64,000 bases of DNA from Bacillus pinisoli. GTDB taxonomy: Bacteria; Bacillota; Bacilli; Bacillales; SA4. The stretch's first letter is position 1, and every line of letters begins with the position of its first letter. This document shows positions 54,983 to 63,212 of the stretch, piece by piece. The notes beneath the pieces are model-generated. The model saw only the letters and a list, made by a program, of their open reading frames with translations, ran no database searches and was not told the DNA's origin. The DNA lies in assembly GCF_023036475.1 (NCBI RefSeq), contig NZ_JAJQKI010000002.1:1-64000 (forward strand). Reading direction: 5' to 3'. A program made the position numbers and the translations under genes.

Positions 54983-55295
54983 AGTCTACCATTCCTTTCG
55001 AATATAAATGCGTTCGAACAATTTACATAATAATACAAATTTATACAAAATATATAAAAAATTGTAAAATTATACTAATTAACTATATAAGATACTACCT
55101 ATTTACTATTCATGAAAAAAAATTATCTTCCTTCGTCAAAAAATTATTGTATTTGATAATATAAGTTAATGTAACTGAATTTAATTTAGTAAAAAAATCA
55201 ATTTCAACCGATATACAGAGTAGGAAGTTCCCTTGAACAAGCTTTGTTTTTTTATTTTTTTGTTATTGTTATTGTTATTCCTATTGATATAACAT
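54983..55295. other. AT-rich upstream region of the protease
   Basis: About 310 bp, very AT-rich, with no gene. It includes part of a duplicated phrase (TTTCAACCGATATA) also present at about 53137. Confidence 0.4.
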
Positions 55296-55866
55296 TTAAT
55301 TATGAGGTAGTACTCTTATACCAATGTAATCCTTTAAATAGATAGGTTTTTTTCCCTTCATAAACATGGTGTGACCTATCCTTTTTTCAAGGTCAATATA
55401 CTTTTTGTACAGATCAGGATTATGGATAGCTCCATGTTGTAGATCATTTTTGCAACCCATGATGCAAAAGACAAAACTAAGGCGTTTGTTTTGAATGTAA
55501 GCCTAGAAAGGTTGTTGTCCTGCTTCAAAGATTGATTTAAAGACTTCCTCTGTACTTAAATGAAAGATGGGTAGCCAATCATAAACGTGCCTTTTGACTC
55601 GTTTGTTTAACTAAGATGCTTGTTGTAAGTGAAGGGTTCTTTTTTTGCCCTTGCAGACAATTCTCCTGCTCTTAATCCCATACAGTTGACTGCGATGGTA
55701 GCTCCACGTTCCTTTAGCTCTTTTCGAATAAATTGGTCAATCGGTAAACGTTTTAAATGGGATGTACATTATCTAAATGCTGAACTAGTCCATTTCCCAC
55801 GAGCCTCTACCATCTCTAAAAATGTCTTTTTGGCTTTTACAATATTCAGCGGGTGAGAGGTGGTAG
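55296..55866 (-). pseudogene. PAPS-reductase/DndC-like gene remnant, multiply broken
   Basis: The minus strand contains LNIVKAKKTFLEMVEARGKW, RLPIDQFIRKELKERGATI, NCMGLRAGELSARAKKEPF, WLPIFHLSTEEVFKSIFEAG, FCIMGCKNDLQHGAIHNPDL and YKKYIDLEKRIGHTMFM, the C-terminal two-thirds of Bacillus phosphoadenosine-phosphosulfate-reductase-family proteins. Several stops and frameshifts separate the pieces, and the N-terminal ATP-binding part is missing. Clearly non-functional. Confidence 0.65.
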
Positions 55867-55925
55867 CTCAAATGTGTTCAATCACGACTTAGTCATTCAA
55901 TATTTTTAAAAAGGAGTGATAAACC

Positions 55926-56723
55926 ATGTCTGTTAAATTTGATCATCTCGTTCATTTTACAAATCAACCTGAATTGGTAAAAGAGAGTTTTAAAGAACTG
56001 GGCTTTCAAGCTATAACTGGAGGGAAGCACCCTAATTGGGGAACGTATAATGCATTATGTTATTTTGAAGGACTTCGATATTTGGAATGGATTGGGTTTT
56101 CAGACATGAAAGTTGCAAAATTATCGGATAATATCTTAATTCAACAGGTTCTTGAGGATTCACAAGTAGACGAAGGTTTTTCACAAGTAGCTTTTCGTAC
56201 GAACGACATAGTGGGACTTGCTGATAGACTAAAAAAACAAGGATTAGATGTAGTCGGTCCTGTACCTGGAAGCCGTAAAAAAGAGGATGGATCCGTACTT
56301 AACTGGTCAATGTTATTTATTAATGAGGAACAACCGTTAGGTCTTCGTGCTCCATTTTTTATTCAATGGGGAAAAAATGATGAAGCACGAGAAATTGAAA
56401 TGAAGGAGCTTTTTACTCACTCAGAGCAGACTTCTACTATTTCTTATGTTGGTTATGTCGTGCATGATATAGAAAAAGCTATAGAAAAATATTCATCAAT
56501 TCTTGGCATACCTTCAGATTCTACAAATAAATATGAAGATGAATTTGGCGAATATAAAGAGTTTCATATGACTGGTTTTACGATACGGTTTTATCAACCG
56601 ACTACAAGTGAACTAATAGCATTGCTGAACAATAAAGGTGAACGACCATTCTTAAGTGGAATTTCTAGTGTTAGCAAGGAAAAGACGGTTCTCATGGCTG
56701 GTGGATATTATCGACTTGAATAA
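55926..56723 (+). CDS. VOC family protein (glyoxalase/dioxygenase fold)
   Basis: 265 residues with two VOC modules: VKFDHLVHFTNQPELVKESF at the start and ISYVGYVVHDIEKAIEKYSS in the second half, with Glu/His metal-ligand candidates such as LRYLEWIGFS. The first module resembles the glyoxalase-like domain of Bacillus YycE/PF13468 types. Enzymatic role unknown. AAAAGGAGTG precedes ATG. It is alone on the plus strand. Confidence 0.85.
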   Translation: MSVKFDHLVHFTNQPELVKESFKELGFQAITGGKHPNWGTYNALCYFEGLRYLEWIGFSDMKVAKLSDNILIQQVLEDSQVDEGFSQVAFRTNDIVGLADRLKKQGLDVVGPVPGSRKKEDGSVLNWSMLFINEEQPLGLRAPFFIQWGKNDEAREIEMKELFTHSEQTSTISYVGYVVHDIEKAIEKYSSILGIPSDSTNKYEDEFGEYKEFHMTGFTIRFYQPTTSELIALLNNKGERPFLSGISSVSKEKTVLMAGGYYRLE

Positions 56724-56742
56724 AATTTACTTTTCCTACATC

Positions 56743-56780
56743 AAAAGACCCCAAAATACACACTGATTTTGGGGTTACGT
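56743..56780. terminator. Bidirectional terminator
   Basis: CCCCAAAAT / ATTTTGGGG stem between convergent genes. Confidence 0.75.
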
Positions 56781-56785
56781 TTCAC

Positions 56786-57472
56786 CTATAATGCAACATT
56801 CACTGCTTCTTTTGCATGAATATGTGCTGTATCAAAAAGAGGAACTTCTGCGTCTTCTGGTTTAATGAGTAGGCCAATTTCTGTACATCCTAACACAATT
56901 CCTTGTGCACCACGTTCGACTAATTTTTGAATGATCTGTTTAAAATAATCTTTAGAAGATTGCTTTATTTTCCCTAAACATAACTCCTCAAAAATAATTT
57001 TATTTACTAATTCAATCTCGTCTTCCATAGGAATCAATACATCAATATTGTTTGAAATCAACCGTTCCTTATAAAAATCTTGCTCCATTGTATACCTAGT
57101 TCCAAGCAATCCAACTGTACCAATATCTAGTTTATTTATTTGGTGCGCTGTAGCATCTGCAATATGTAATATAGGAATACCAATATGTTGTTCAACGAGA
57201 CTAACTACTTTATGCATTGTATTTGTACAAATAACAATAAAATCTGCTCCTGCTTGTTCCAAATTCCTCGCGATATTTCCTAACATATACCCCGCACGTT
57301 CCCATTCACCTTCAACTTGATAACGCTCCACTTCATCAAAATCCACACTGAATAAAATACATTTAGCTGAATGTAAACCTCCAAGCCTATTTTTCACTTC
57401 TTCATTAATGATCCGATAATACTCAACAGATGACTCCCAGCTCATCCCGCCAATTAATCCAATTGTTTTCAT
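56786..57472 (-). CDS. Aspartate/glutamate racemase family protein
   Basis: 228 residues: MKTIGLIGGMSWESSVEYYR start, catalytic Cys pair in FIVICTNTMHKVV and GIVLGCTEIGLLI. These are the hallmarks of PLP-independent aspartate racemase/RacX-type enzymes. GGAGGT precedes the ATG. The exact amino acid cannot be deduced. Confidence 0.9.
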   Translation of the reverse strand: MKTIGLIGGMSWESSVEYYRIINEEVKNRLGGLHSAKCILFSVDFDEVERYQVEGEWERAGYMLGNIARNLEQAGADFIVICTNTMHKVVSLVEQHIGIPILHIADATAHQINKLDIGTVGLLGTRYTMEQDFYKERLISNNIDVLIPMEDEIELVNKIIFEELCLGKIKQSSKDYFKQIIQKLVERGAQGIVLGCTEIGLLIKPEDAEVPLFDTAHIHAKEAVNVAL

Positions 57473-57511
57473 CTTTACCTCCAGTATGTATAAAGAACTA
57501 CCTTGGCAGCT

Positions 57512-58483
57512 CTATATGCTATTTAATTGCTCTTTATTTGTTTGAGAAACATGTTTATCGAGCCAACTCTTAATTATTGGCTCAAGCTCCGGATGGATGG
57601 GCAAAGAAGCTTCTTTTACTAAATCTTTCTTTATCGAAAACATTGTTGATGTTTCGGATTGGTATTTTAAGGAGTGCCCCATATTATCAATTATATGGTA
57701 CTCTGAGTCTCCTTTTACATACTTAGCGAGATTTCTTAACACATTTGGATTTGCCTGTATATCTCTTGCACCTGTGATAGCCAAAACTGGGACATTTACT
57801 TTTTCTAGATCTTTAATTACATCATATTCAAAGTGCTCGCGAATCCATTTGGCATTTACTTTCTGAAACTGAACTTTTATTATATCTTCTTCAGTTGCCA
57901 TCACCTTAGCTAGGAACTTTTGCGCCTGAGGCTCTATCTTTTTATGAGTCTTGAAAGCTCTTAAGAGCCAACCAAGGAAGCCTTTTTTACTCATAATGTC
58001 ATCTGCTGCTATCGAGCGCTGTCGTGCCATAGCTTCTTCTAATCTCTCAACAGCTCCTGATAACAGAATAAGACCTGACACCTGTTCACGAACAGCAACT
58101 GTAGTTCCAAGCATAGCACCCTCACTATGTCCGAGTATAATTACCTTGTTAGGATCTACTTCAGGACGCTGCTTTAAAAAGTGAATACTTGCTATTGCAT
58201 CTTCTACTAAATCCCACATCCCAGTACAGTTGAAATCACCATCACTCTCTCCTACTCCTCTTTTATCATAGCGAAGAGTTATAAACCCTAAATCGGTTAG
58301 GGTATGGGCCAATTGACCATATACCTTTAAATCCAATTTTTCGCTAGCCTTACCATTACGGTCAAGTTTACCTGAACCTGCCATTAATAAAATAGCTGGC
58401 AACTTTTCATTTACTTGCTCTGGTAAAGCAAGAGTTCCCTTAAGTTTATACATGGAAGGAATCGTAACCTGCATTTCTTTCAT
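57512..58483 (-). CDS. Alpha/beta hydrolase
   Basis: 323 residues with the nucleophile elbow LGHSEGAMLGTTVA (Ser at about residue 119), Asp candidate near ITGARDIQANPNV and His in DNMGHSLKYQSET. No signal peptide, so cytosolic. It overlaps nothing but begins one base after the stop of the HTH regulator gene, whose last codons include its ribosome binding site (AGAGGAG). The pair shares a promoter at about 59050. Confidence 0.9.
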   Translation of the reverse strand: MKEMQVTIPSMYKLKGTLALPEQVNEKLPAILLMAGSGKLDRNGKASEKLDLKVYGQLAHTLTDLGFITLRYDKRGVGESDGDFNCTGMWDLVEDAIASIHFLKQRPEVDPNKVIILGHSEGAMLGTTVAVREQVSGLILLSGAVERLEEAMARQRSIAADDIMSKKGFLGWLLRAFKTHKKIEPQAQKFLAKVMATEEDIIKVQFQKVNAKWIREHFEYDVIKDLEKVNVPVLAITGARDIQANPNVLRNLAKYVKGDSEYHIIDNMGHSLKYQSETSTMFSIKKDLVKEASLPIHPELEPIIKSWLDKHVSQTNKEQLNSI

Positions 58484-58484
58484 A

Positions 58485-59030
58485 TTAATCTACTCCTCTA
58501 CTTTTAGATTCTGGAATAATTAAATTAGCAAATGTCCGTTTTGTTCGATTTGGTGTAGGTTGGTTTTTTATTACCTTGGCATATACCTGACCTAATTCTC
58601 CTATAAGTTCTTTAAATTCTTCATCTGAGAGATTGATTGATACCTGCCTCATAGAGACTCCATCTTTTTCAAAATCTACTAGTTCTTGCGATACGTATTG
58701 CTCATATTCTGTCAGTAGGTTTGCCATGTATTTCATAAATAGTGACATATATTGATCCTTCGAATAGCCTTTTAGTTCATCTGCTGTAATGGAAGCATCT
58801 TTTGGTTGGAGGGCGTATTGCTTTTCAACTGTGCCTCTAATCTGTTGTTCATCGACCACAAACACAGTCCCTGATTCATATAACTTTTTCAGATGACGAT
58901 ATAATGTTGCTTGTGGGATTTCTGGTAGTCTTTCCTTCATCTGTTGGGCAGTTAATGAGTCGTTTACTAATAATTGCAGAATTTTCATACGGATAGGGTG
59001 TAAAATTAAGTCTGCTTTAGTTTCCTTCAA
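58485..59030 (-). CDS. ArsR-type winged-helix transcriptional regulator
   Basis: N-terminal winged helix: HPIRMKILQLLVNDSLTAQQ, then IPQATLYRHLKKLYESGTVF as recognition helix and wing. The C-terminal half is a helical dimerisation or sensing domain of about 90 residues. TTG start behind AAAGGAAT. It probably represses itself and the following hydrolase through the 22-base palindrome at 59049. Confidence 0.85.
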   Translation of the reverse strand: MKETKADLILHPIRMKILQLLVNDSLTAQQMKERLPEIPQATLYRHLKKLYESGTVFVVDEQQIRGTVEKQYALQPKDASITADELKGYSKDQYMSLFMKYMANLLTEYEQYVSQELVDFEKDGVSMRQVSINLSDEEFKELIGELGQVYAKVIKNQPTPNRTKRTFANLIIPESKSRGVD

Positions 59031-59048
59031 TTTATTTTCATTCCTTTT

Positions 59049-59070
59049 TTATCATTATCGATAATGATAA
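59049..59070 (-). promoter_or_regulatory. Perfect 22-base palindrome, likely operator of the HTH regulator
   Basis: TTATCATTATC followed directly by GATAATGATAA, exact over 22 bases, 19 bp upstream of the regulator start. The GATAAT hexamer pair is reminiscent of Fur boxes, so Fur binding is an alternative. Confidence 0.65.
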
Positions 59071-59158
59071 TATAAACAATAATTGGAAAAATGTAAAGAG
59101 GCGTTTTATAAATATTTAACTATATTTTTCTCAAATGCACCTTAGCTATTTCTACGCA

Positions 59159-59202
59159 CAAAAAAGGGCGTGTGACCAAAAAGTTGATCACACGCCTTTT
59201 TT
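59159..59202. terminator. Terminator of the 56-residue gene
   Basis: GGCGTGTGA / TCACACGCC stem with T-runs on both strands, just after the stop at 59208. Confidence 0.8.
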
Positions 59203-59207
59203 GTTTT

Positions 59208-59378
59208 TTATGAAATACTCTGTTTAATCGCACTTTCCCAATTTGGAAAATAGTGAAGTGCATGTCTCATTAATTGTGGGTGTGCTTCTTTTACCTTCTT
59301 CTTACTTAAACTCTCTTCACGGTCATTTAGTCTCCTAATTCCTATCATAACCTCATCCATGCTCATATTAATTTCCAT
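59208..59378 (-). CDS. 56-residue protein, possible homing-endonuclease-associated-repeat-like
   Basis: ATG at 59378 has an ideal AAGGAGG site six bases ahead. The product is helical and charged (SMDEVMIGIRRLNDREESLS, MRHALHYFPNWESAIKQSIS). The pattern of helix, KKKVKEAHP turn and FPNWESAIK at the end resembles single units of small DNA-binding repeats with a W-x-x-A ending. It is monocistronic with its own terminator. Function unknown. Confidence 0.65.
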   Translation of the reverse strand: MEINMSMDEVMIGIRRLNDREESLSKKKVKEAHPQLMRHALHYFPNWESAIKQSIS

Positions 59379-59596
59379 TTCTTACCTCCTTTTTATTTGT
59401 GTTATTGTTAAATTTAACCAATATTCGACAAGAATAAACAATAATTTACAAAAAAGTATATACTTATTAATTATTGCTAGCTATTTTAGTATTAGGATTA
59501 ATTAAAAGTTGTGCATTATAAATTACATATTGGGGTATTTCTGATAGTATAAAGATAGTCTTCTTATAGAAGTTAATTATTGAAAGGATGAACGAC

Positions 59597-59860
59597 ATGA
59601 TTATTACAGATGAAGCTCGTGATTTTCTAAAACAAAGCTCTAAAACTGTACGTATTTATTTTGCAGGCTTTGGCTGAGGTGCGCCAATGATTGGACTGGC
59701 TCTGGATGAGCCTGAAGCAGAAGATGAAATCTTAACAATTAATGATACTACAGTTGCTATTGAACCTAGAATTAAACAAAATACGGAAGGCTTAGTATTA
59801 GATTTAAGCGGAGATAAGAGTGGGTTATCTCTAATAGGTGATACTGGCAATTGTTGTTAA
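59597..59860 (+). CDS. HesB/IscA-like selenoprotein (TGA read as selenocysteine)
   Basis: An 87-residue HesB-like protein: ITDEARDFLKQSSKTVRIYF, then AGFG-TGA-GAPMIGLALDEP, then DLSGDKSGLSLIGDTGNCC. The TGA at 59675-59677 lies where the HesB-like selenoprotein family has Cys or Sec. A hairpin GGCTC/GAGCC with loop TGGAT (59698-59712) starts 20 bases after it, in the range of bacterial SECIS elements. Start ATG has AAAGGAT upstream. The codon preferences and reading frame remain coherent on both sides of the TGA. A plain nonsense mutation is less likely but possible. Confidence 0.85.
59675..59712 (+). promoter_or_regulatory. UGA recoding site with candidate SECIS hairpin
   Basis: TGA at 59675 followed by a five-base-pair stem GGCTC/GAGCC at 59698-59712 whose apical loop (TGGAT) begins 26 nt after the UGA and contains G residues, as SelB-bound bacterial SECIS loops do. 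Confidence 0.55.
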
Positions 59861-59862
59861 AA

Positions 59863-59892
59863 GAAGGAACCCAAATCGGGTTCCTTCATTTG
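59863..59892 (+). terminator. Terminator of the HesB-like gene
   Basis: GAAGGAACCC / GGGTTCCTTC perfect ten-base stem with a five-base loop, two bases after the stop codon. Confidence 0.8.
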
Positions 59893-59931
59893 TAAAATTC
59901 TTAGAATTTTATATAGGTTACGATCTTATAA

Positions 59932-59945
59932 ATACCTATAGGTAT
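59932..59945. repeat. Orphan 14-base palindrome
   Basis: ATACCTATAGGTAT is a perfect palindrome without an adjacent gene start. It recalls the TACC/GGTA arms of CsoR/CstR operators, but its spacing is shorter. Confidence 0.3.
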
Positions 59946-60064
59946 ATTTGCTATTTTAAACTACCCTCTTCAAAAAATGATGATTAGTTGCTATGTCTAG
60001 TTTACATAATAATATTATTGTCAATTTATCTTATTACATAAATTGTTATCGTTTTTTCATACTT

Positions 60065-61195
60065 TTAATTAGTGTATTTTGCGTGAAAAATTTGTTTGTC
60101 AACTCGATAGGATTCTAGATTTGTCCAGTTTACATCAAAGCCAATTCCAGTTTTAGATGGAACATGAATAACCCCGTTATCCACCAACACTTCAGGTTCA
60201 ATAATATCCTTTGTCCAATAACGACTTGACGCTGCTGTATCTCCAGGTAAGACAAATTGATCTAAGGTCGTTAATGCAATATTATGAGCACGTCCTATGC
60301 CGGCTTCAAGCATACCTCCGCACCATACCGGAATGCCTTGTTGTAGGCAATAATCATGAATTTTTTTGGACTCTGTTAATCCGCCAACTCGACCAATTTT
60401 CACGTTGATGATCTTACAACTACCTAGTTCAACTGCATGTCTTACATCATCGAAGGAATGAATACTTTCATCCAGACAAACAGGAGTGGTGATTTCTTTT
60501 TGTAGTTTCGCATGGTCATATATGTCATCATGTGCTAATGGCTGTTCAATCATCGTTAATTGAAGATCATCTAATCGTTTTAAATGGTCAATATCCTTAA
60601 GTGTATAAGCTGAATTAGCATCAGCCATTAAGGCAGTATTAGGAAACTGCTTCCGTACCTCTCTTAATACATCGACATCCCAGCCCGGCTTAATCTTAAT
60701 TTTTATTCGTTTATAGCCTTCCAAGACATAATTTTCAATGACTTGAATTAGCTCTTTTACGCTAGGCTGGATTCCGATACTTATTCCAACATCAATTTGA
60801 CTCTTTCTACCTCCTAAAGCTTCAGAAAGTGTTAAATTGCTTCGTTTCGCAAAGAGATCCCAGATAGCTCCTTCTAACGCTGATTTTGCCATATTATTTC
60901 GACGAATAATAGCAAAACGAGTAGTAACCTCATCTGGATGATGAATGGGTGCTTGAAATAAGAGAGGAATTAAAAAGTCACATATGACATGTTCATTTGT
61001 CTTTACTGTCTCCTCGCTATACCATGGGCTTGTGAATGCAACCGATTCTCCAAAACCTTGGAATCCATTTTCATCGACTACTTCCGTAACGAAAAACTCT
61101 TTATCTTGAAACGTTCCGAAACTTGTAGAGAATGGGTCCTTTAACTTCATCACTAGTTTATGGAGTATAATTTTTTTTATTTGAATTGGATTCAT
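60065..61195 (-). CDS. N-succinylamino acid racemase / o-succinylbenzoate synthase family (enolase superfamily)
   Basis: 376 residues with the MLE-subgroup motifs: [14 protein letters not shown] (first catalytic Lys pair), [10 protein letters not shown] (Asp), [10 protein letters not shown] (Glu), CLDESIHSF (Asp) and [14 protein letters not shown] (second Lys). The operon with a GNAT acyltransferase and M20 deacylase matches the NSAR pathway described for Geobacillus rather than menaquinone MenC. Start at MNPIQIKK after AGGAGTGG. Confidence 0.9.
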   Translation of the reverse strand: MNPIQIKKIILHKLVMKLKDPFSTSFGTFQDKEFFVTEVVDENGFQGFGESVAFTSPWYSEETVKTNEHVICDFLIPLLFQAPIHHPDEVTTRFAIIRRNNMAKSALEGAIWDLFAKRSNLTLSEALGGRKSQIDVGISIGIQPSVKELIQVIENYVLEGYKRIKIKIKPGWDVDVLREVRKQFPNTALMADANSAYTLKDIDHLKRLDDLQLTMIEQPLAHDDIYDHAKLQKEITTPVCLDESIHSFDDVRHAVELGSCKIINVKIGRVGGLTESKKIHDYCLQQGIPVWCGGMLEAGIGRAHNIALTTLDQFVLPGDTAASSRYWTKDIIEPEVLVDNGVIHVPSKTGIGFDVNWTNLESYRVDKQIFHAKYTN

Positions 61196-61206
61196 GTTTA
61201 CCACTC

Positions 61207-62016
61207 CTATATTTCTACATTCTCTTTTTTAACAAAGAGATAGTTACTTATCGCTAGTTCAGACTTTCTTTCAAGATTCACAGCTACATAACCACTTGAA
61301 AATAGTTGTTGAAAAATCATTCTTGTTCTTAATCTCCATTCTATTGCAAGTTCAGGGTCTTTCCTTTTCATACCTTGAAAATCATCCGGTATTGGGACAA
61401 TATAACACTCTTCTACCAGATTTTTATTATTGTTTATGCTTGTGATTACCGGCAAGCCAGCTTCCTGAACTCTAGTTTGGAGCAGTGATTTGCAATCTTT
61501 CGTAGTTATCATTCTTGTTTCATTTACGTGTGTACTGTTAATCCACCATTCCACTATGAATCGGTCAGTGGGAAGTCCCTGATTCAAAGAGTCATTGAGA
61601 TTACCATAGTGGTTCTCTAAATATGACTCTGTAATTCCTTGTAACTTATGAATGTTTAGATATGCGTTAACACTTTCTAGTGGGTCAAAGGTCCATGTAA
61701 TTAATGTATACCCCATTGATTTGGCGAGCTTAAGTTGGTATTTCTTCATTCTTTCGCCTAGTCCACCTTTTCGGTAGGATGGTAGAATCCCGAGCATGTG
61801 TGAGCATAAATAAACCATACCATTCTTATATCCTGGGAAGCTGTATAAAAAACCGATTAATTGATCTCCATCATAGGCACCAAGAAGAATTCCACCGTTA
61901 TGTATGACTGTATATATTTGATGATCCGGAATAGGCTGAGTGTTCCATACTTGTTCTTCAATAGATTGAACTTGTTTGATCTCATCTAGTGATGTTAATG
62001 AACGTATATCATACAT
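61207..62016 (-). CDS. GNAT family acyltransferase (likely amino acid N-succinyltransferase)
   Basis: 269 residues with GNAT core segments: [20 protein letters not shown], then [20 protein letters not shown] (acyl-CoA loop). In NSAR operons this protein N-succinylates D-amino acids. Its stop and the NSAR start are separated by 11 bases. The exact amino acid is unknown. Confidence 0.88.
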   Translation of the reverse strand: MYDIRSLTSLDEIKQVQSIEEQVWNTQPIPDHQIYTVIHNGGILLGAYDGDQLIGFLYSFPGYKNGMVYLCSHMLGILPSYRKGGLGERMKKYQLKLAKSMGYTLITWTFDPLESVNAYLNIHKLQGITESYLENHYGNLNDSLNQGLPTDRFIVEWWINSTHVNETRMITTKDCKSLLQTRVQEAGLPVITSINNNKNLVEECYIVPIPDDFQGMKRKDPELAIEWRLRTRMIFQQLFSSGYVAVNLERKSELAISNYLFVKKENVEI

Positions 62017-62019
62017 GTT

Positions 62020-63138
62020 TTATCTAACTTCCTTTTGTAAAGTTAATAGAACCGCTTTCGTGAGGATGGATGTCCCAATTGTTAAAGCGCTCTGATCAAA
62101 GTTCATCTTTGGGTGATGAAGTCCCGGTTGAAGATTACACCCTAACCCCAGCATCGTTGCTTTAAGATGTGGTCTTTTAATGGTATAGAAGTGGAAATCA
62201 TCTCCTCCGGTTGTCACTAAAGGAGGTTCAACATTTTGTTCACCTAGAATGTCACTTATTGCATCATTCATGATACTTTGAGCCTCTTCATGCACTTTAG
62301 CAGCTGCGATATGAGCGGTAAAATTAATAGGAATCTGCACTTGATAATAGGCTTCCAATGAAGTAATTCGCTCCTGGATTGTTTTAACAAGCTGATCCAT
62401 TGTCTCATTACTCTGAGCACGTAAATCAAGACCGAATGTAGCTTTACCAGGGATTATATTTAAGCTCTTTCCTCCAGCGTGAAAAGACGTCATTTTCACT
62501 GAGTAAGGAATCATTGGATCCAGATGAATTCCGTTTGTCATCTGAACAAGCGCTGCCCCCACTTCAATCGCATTTGCACCTAGATGTGGTCTTGCCCCAT
62601 GCAGATCTTCTGCAATAATTTTACCTTCTATAAATCTTGCAGCCCCGTGGATAATGGCAGGTGTTGCTTTACCACTCCCCATCTCTTGAATCGGTCGTAA
62701 ATGGACACCAAACAGATAATCAACGTCATCCACGACCCCTTCCTCCACCAACTTAAGTGCTCCTGTCCCCTTCTCCTCAGCTGGCTGGAAAATAAGGCGA
62801 ACCGTTCCATTCGGAAGCTCAGCTACATTATGTAATTCCTCAATAATTCCCAATACCATTGCCATATGAGCATCGTGACCACAAGAATGATTCGCTTTAA
62901 ATTCCCCATCTACTTCCTGCCAAAGTGCATCCATATCTGCCCGAACGGCAACAACAGGTTTACCCTGACCAATCTCACCGACAACACCAGTAAAACCAGC
63001 AAACGTCCTCGTACGATATCCACTTTCAACTAAGACCTTCTCAATATACCTAGTCGTATTTACTTCCTCAAAACTCAACTCAGGATGCTCATGTAAATAA
63101 TGAAAATGTTCAAGTATTCTCTCATTAGTAGACTTCAC
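62020..63138 (-). CDS. M20 family amidohydrolase (likely N-succinyl-L-amino acid deacylase)
   Basis: 372 residues with M20D signatures: LHEHPELSFEEVNTTRYIE, VRADMDALWQE, HSCGHDAHMAM (metal ligands) and FQPAEEKGTGALKLVEEGV. In this operon it would release L-amino acid and succinate. GTG start behind GGGGGAG. It follows the aminotransferase gene by a 71-bp gap that contains a large hairpin. Confidence 0.9.
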   Translation of the reverse strand: MKSTNERILEHFHYLHEHPELSFEEVNTTRYIEKVLVESGYRTRTFAGFTGVVGEIGQGKPVVAVRADMDALWQEVDGEFKANHSCGHDAHMAMVLGIIEELHNVAELPNGTVRLIFQPAEEKGTGALKLVEEGVVDDVDYLFGVHLRPIQEMGSGKATPAIIHGAARFIEGKIIAEDLHGARPHLGANAIEVGAALVQMTNGIHLDPMIPYSVKMTSFHAGGKSLNIIPGKATFGLDLRAQSNETMDQLVKTIQERITSLEAYYQVQIPINFTAHIAAAKVHEEAQSIMNDAISDILGEQNVEPPLVTTGGDDFHFYTIKRPHLKATMLGLGCNLQPGLHHPKMNFDQSALTIGTSILTKAVLLTLQKEVR

Positions 63139-63177
63139 TCGATCTCCCCCTAATCCGGAATGCCTTTCCTTTAGTAC

Positions 63178-63212
63178 ATTAACGCATCGGGGGCCAGGCC
63201 CCCGATGCGTTA
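63178..63212. repeat. GC-rich perfect palindrome overlapping the aminotransferase stop
   Basis: Arms TTAACGCATCGGGGGCC and GGCCCCCGATGCGTTAA with a single-base loop. No T-run follows, so it is not a simple terminator. The stop codon of the aminotransferase lies within its right end. Confidence 0.7.

Noticed and set aside
55629..55856. Plus-strand 75-codon frame
   Set aside because: It is the shadow of the PAPS-reductase-like pseudogene on the minus strand.
59656..59850. Minus-strand frame opposite the HesB-like gene
   Set aside because: It is antisense to the selenoprotein frame, has no ribosome binding site and its peptide resembles nothing.
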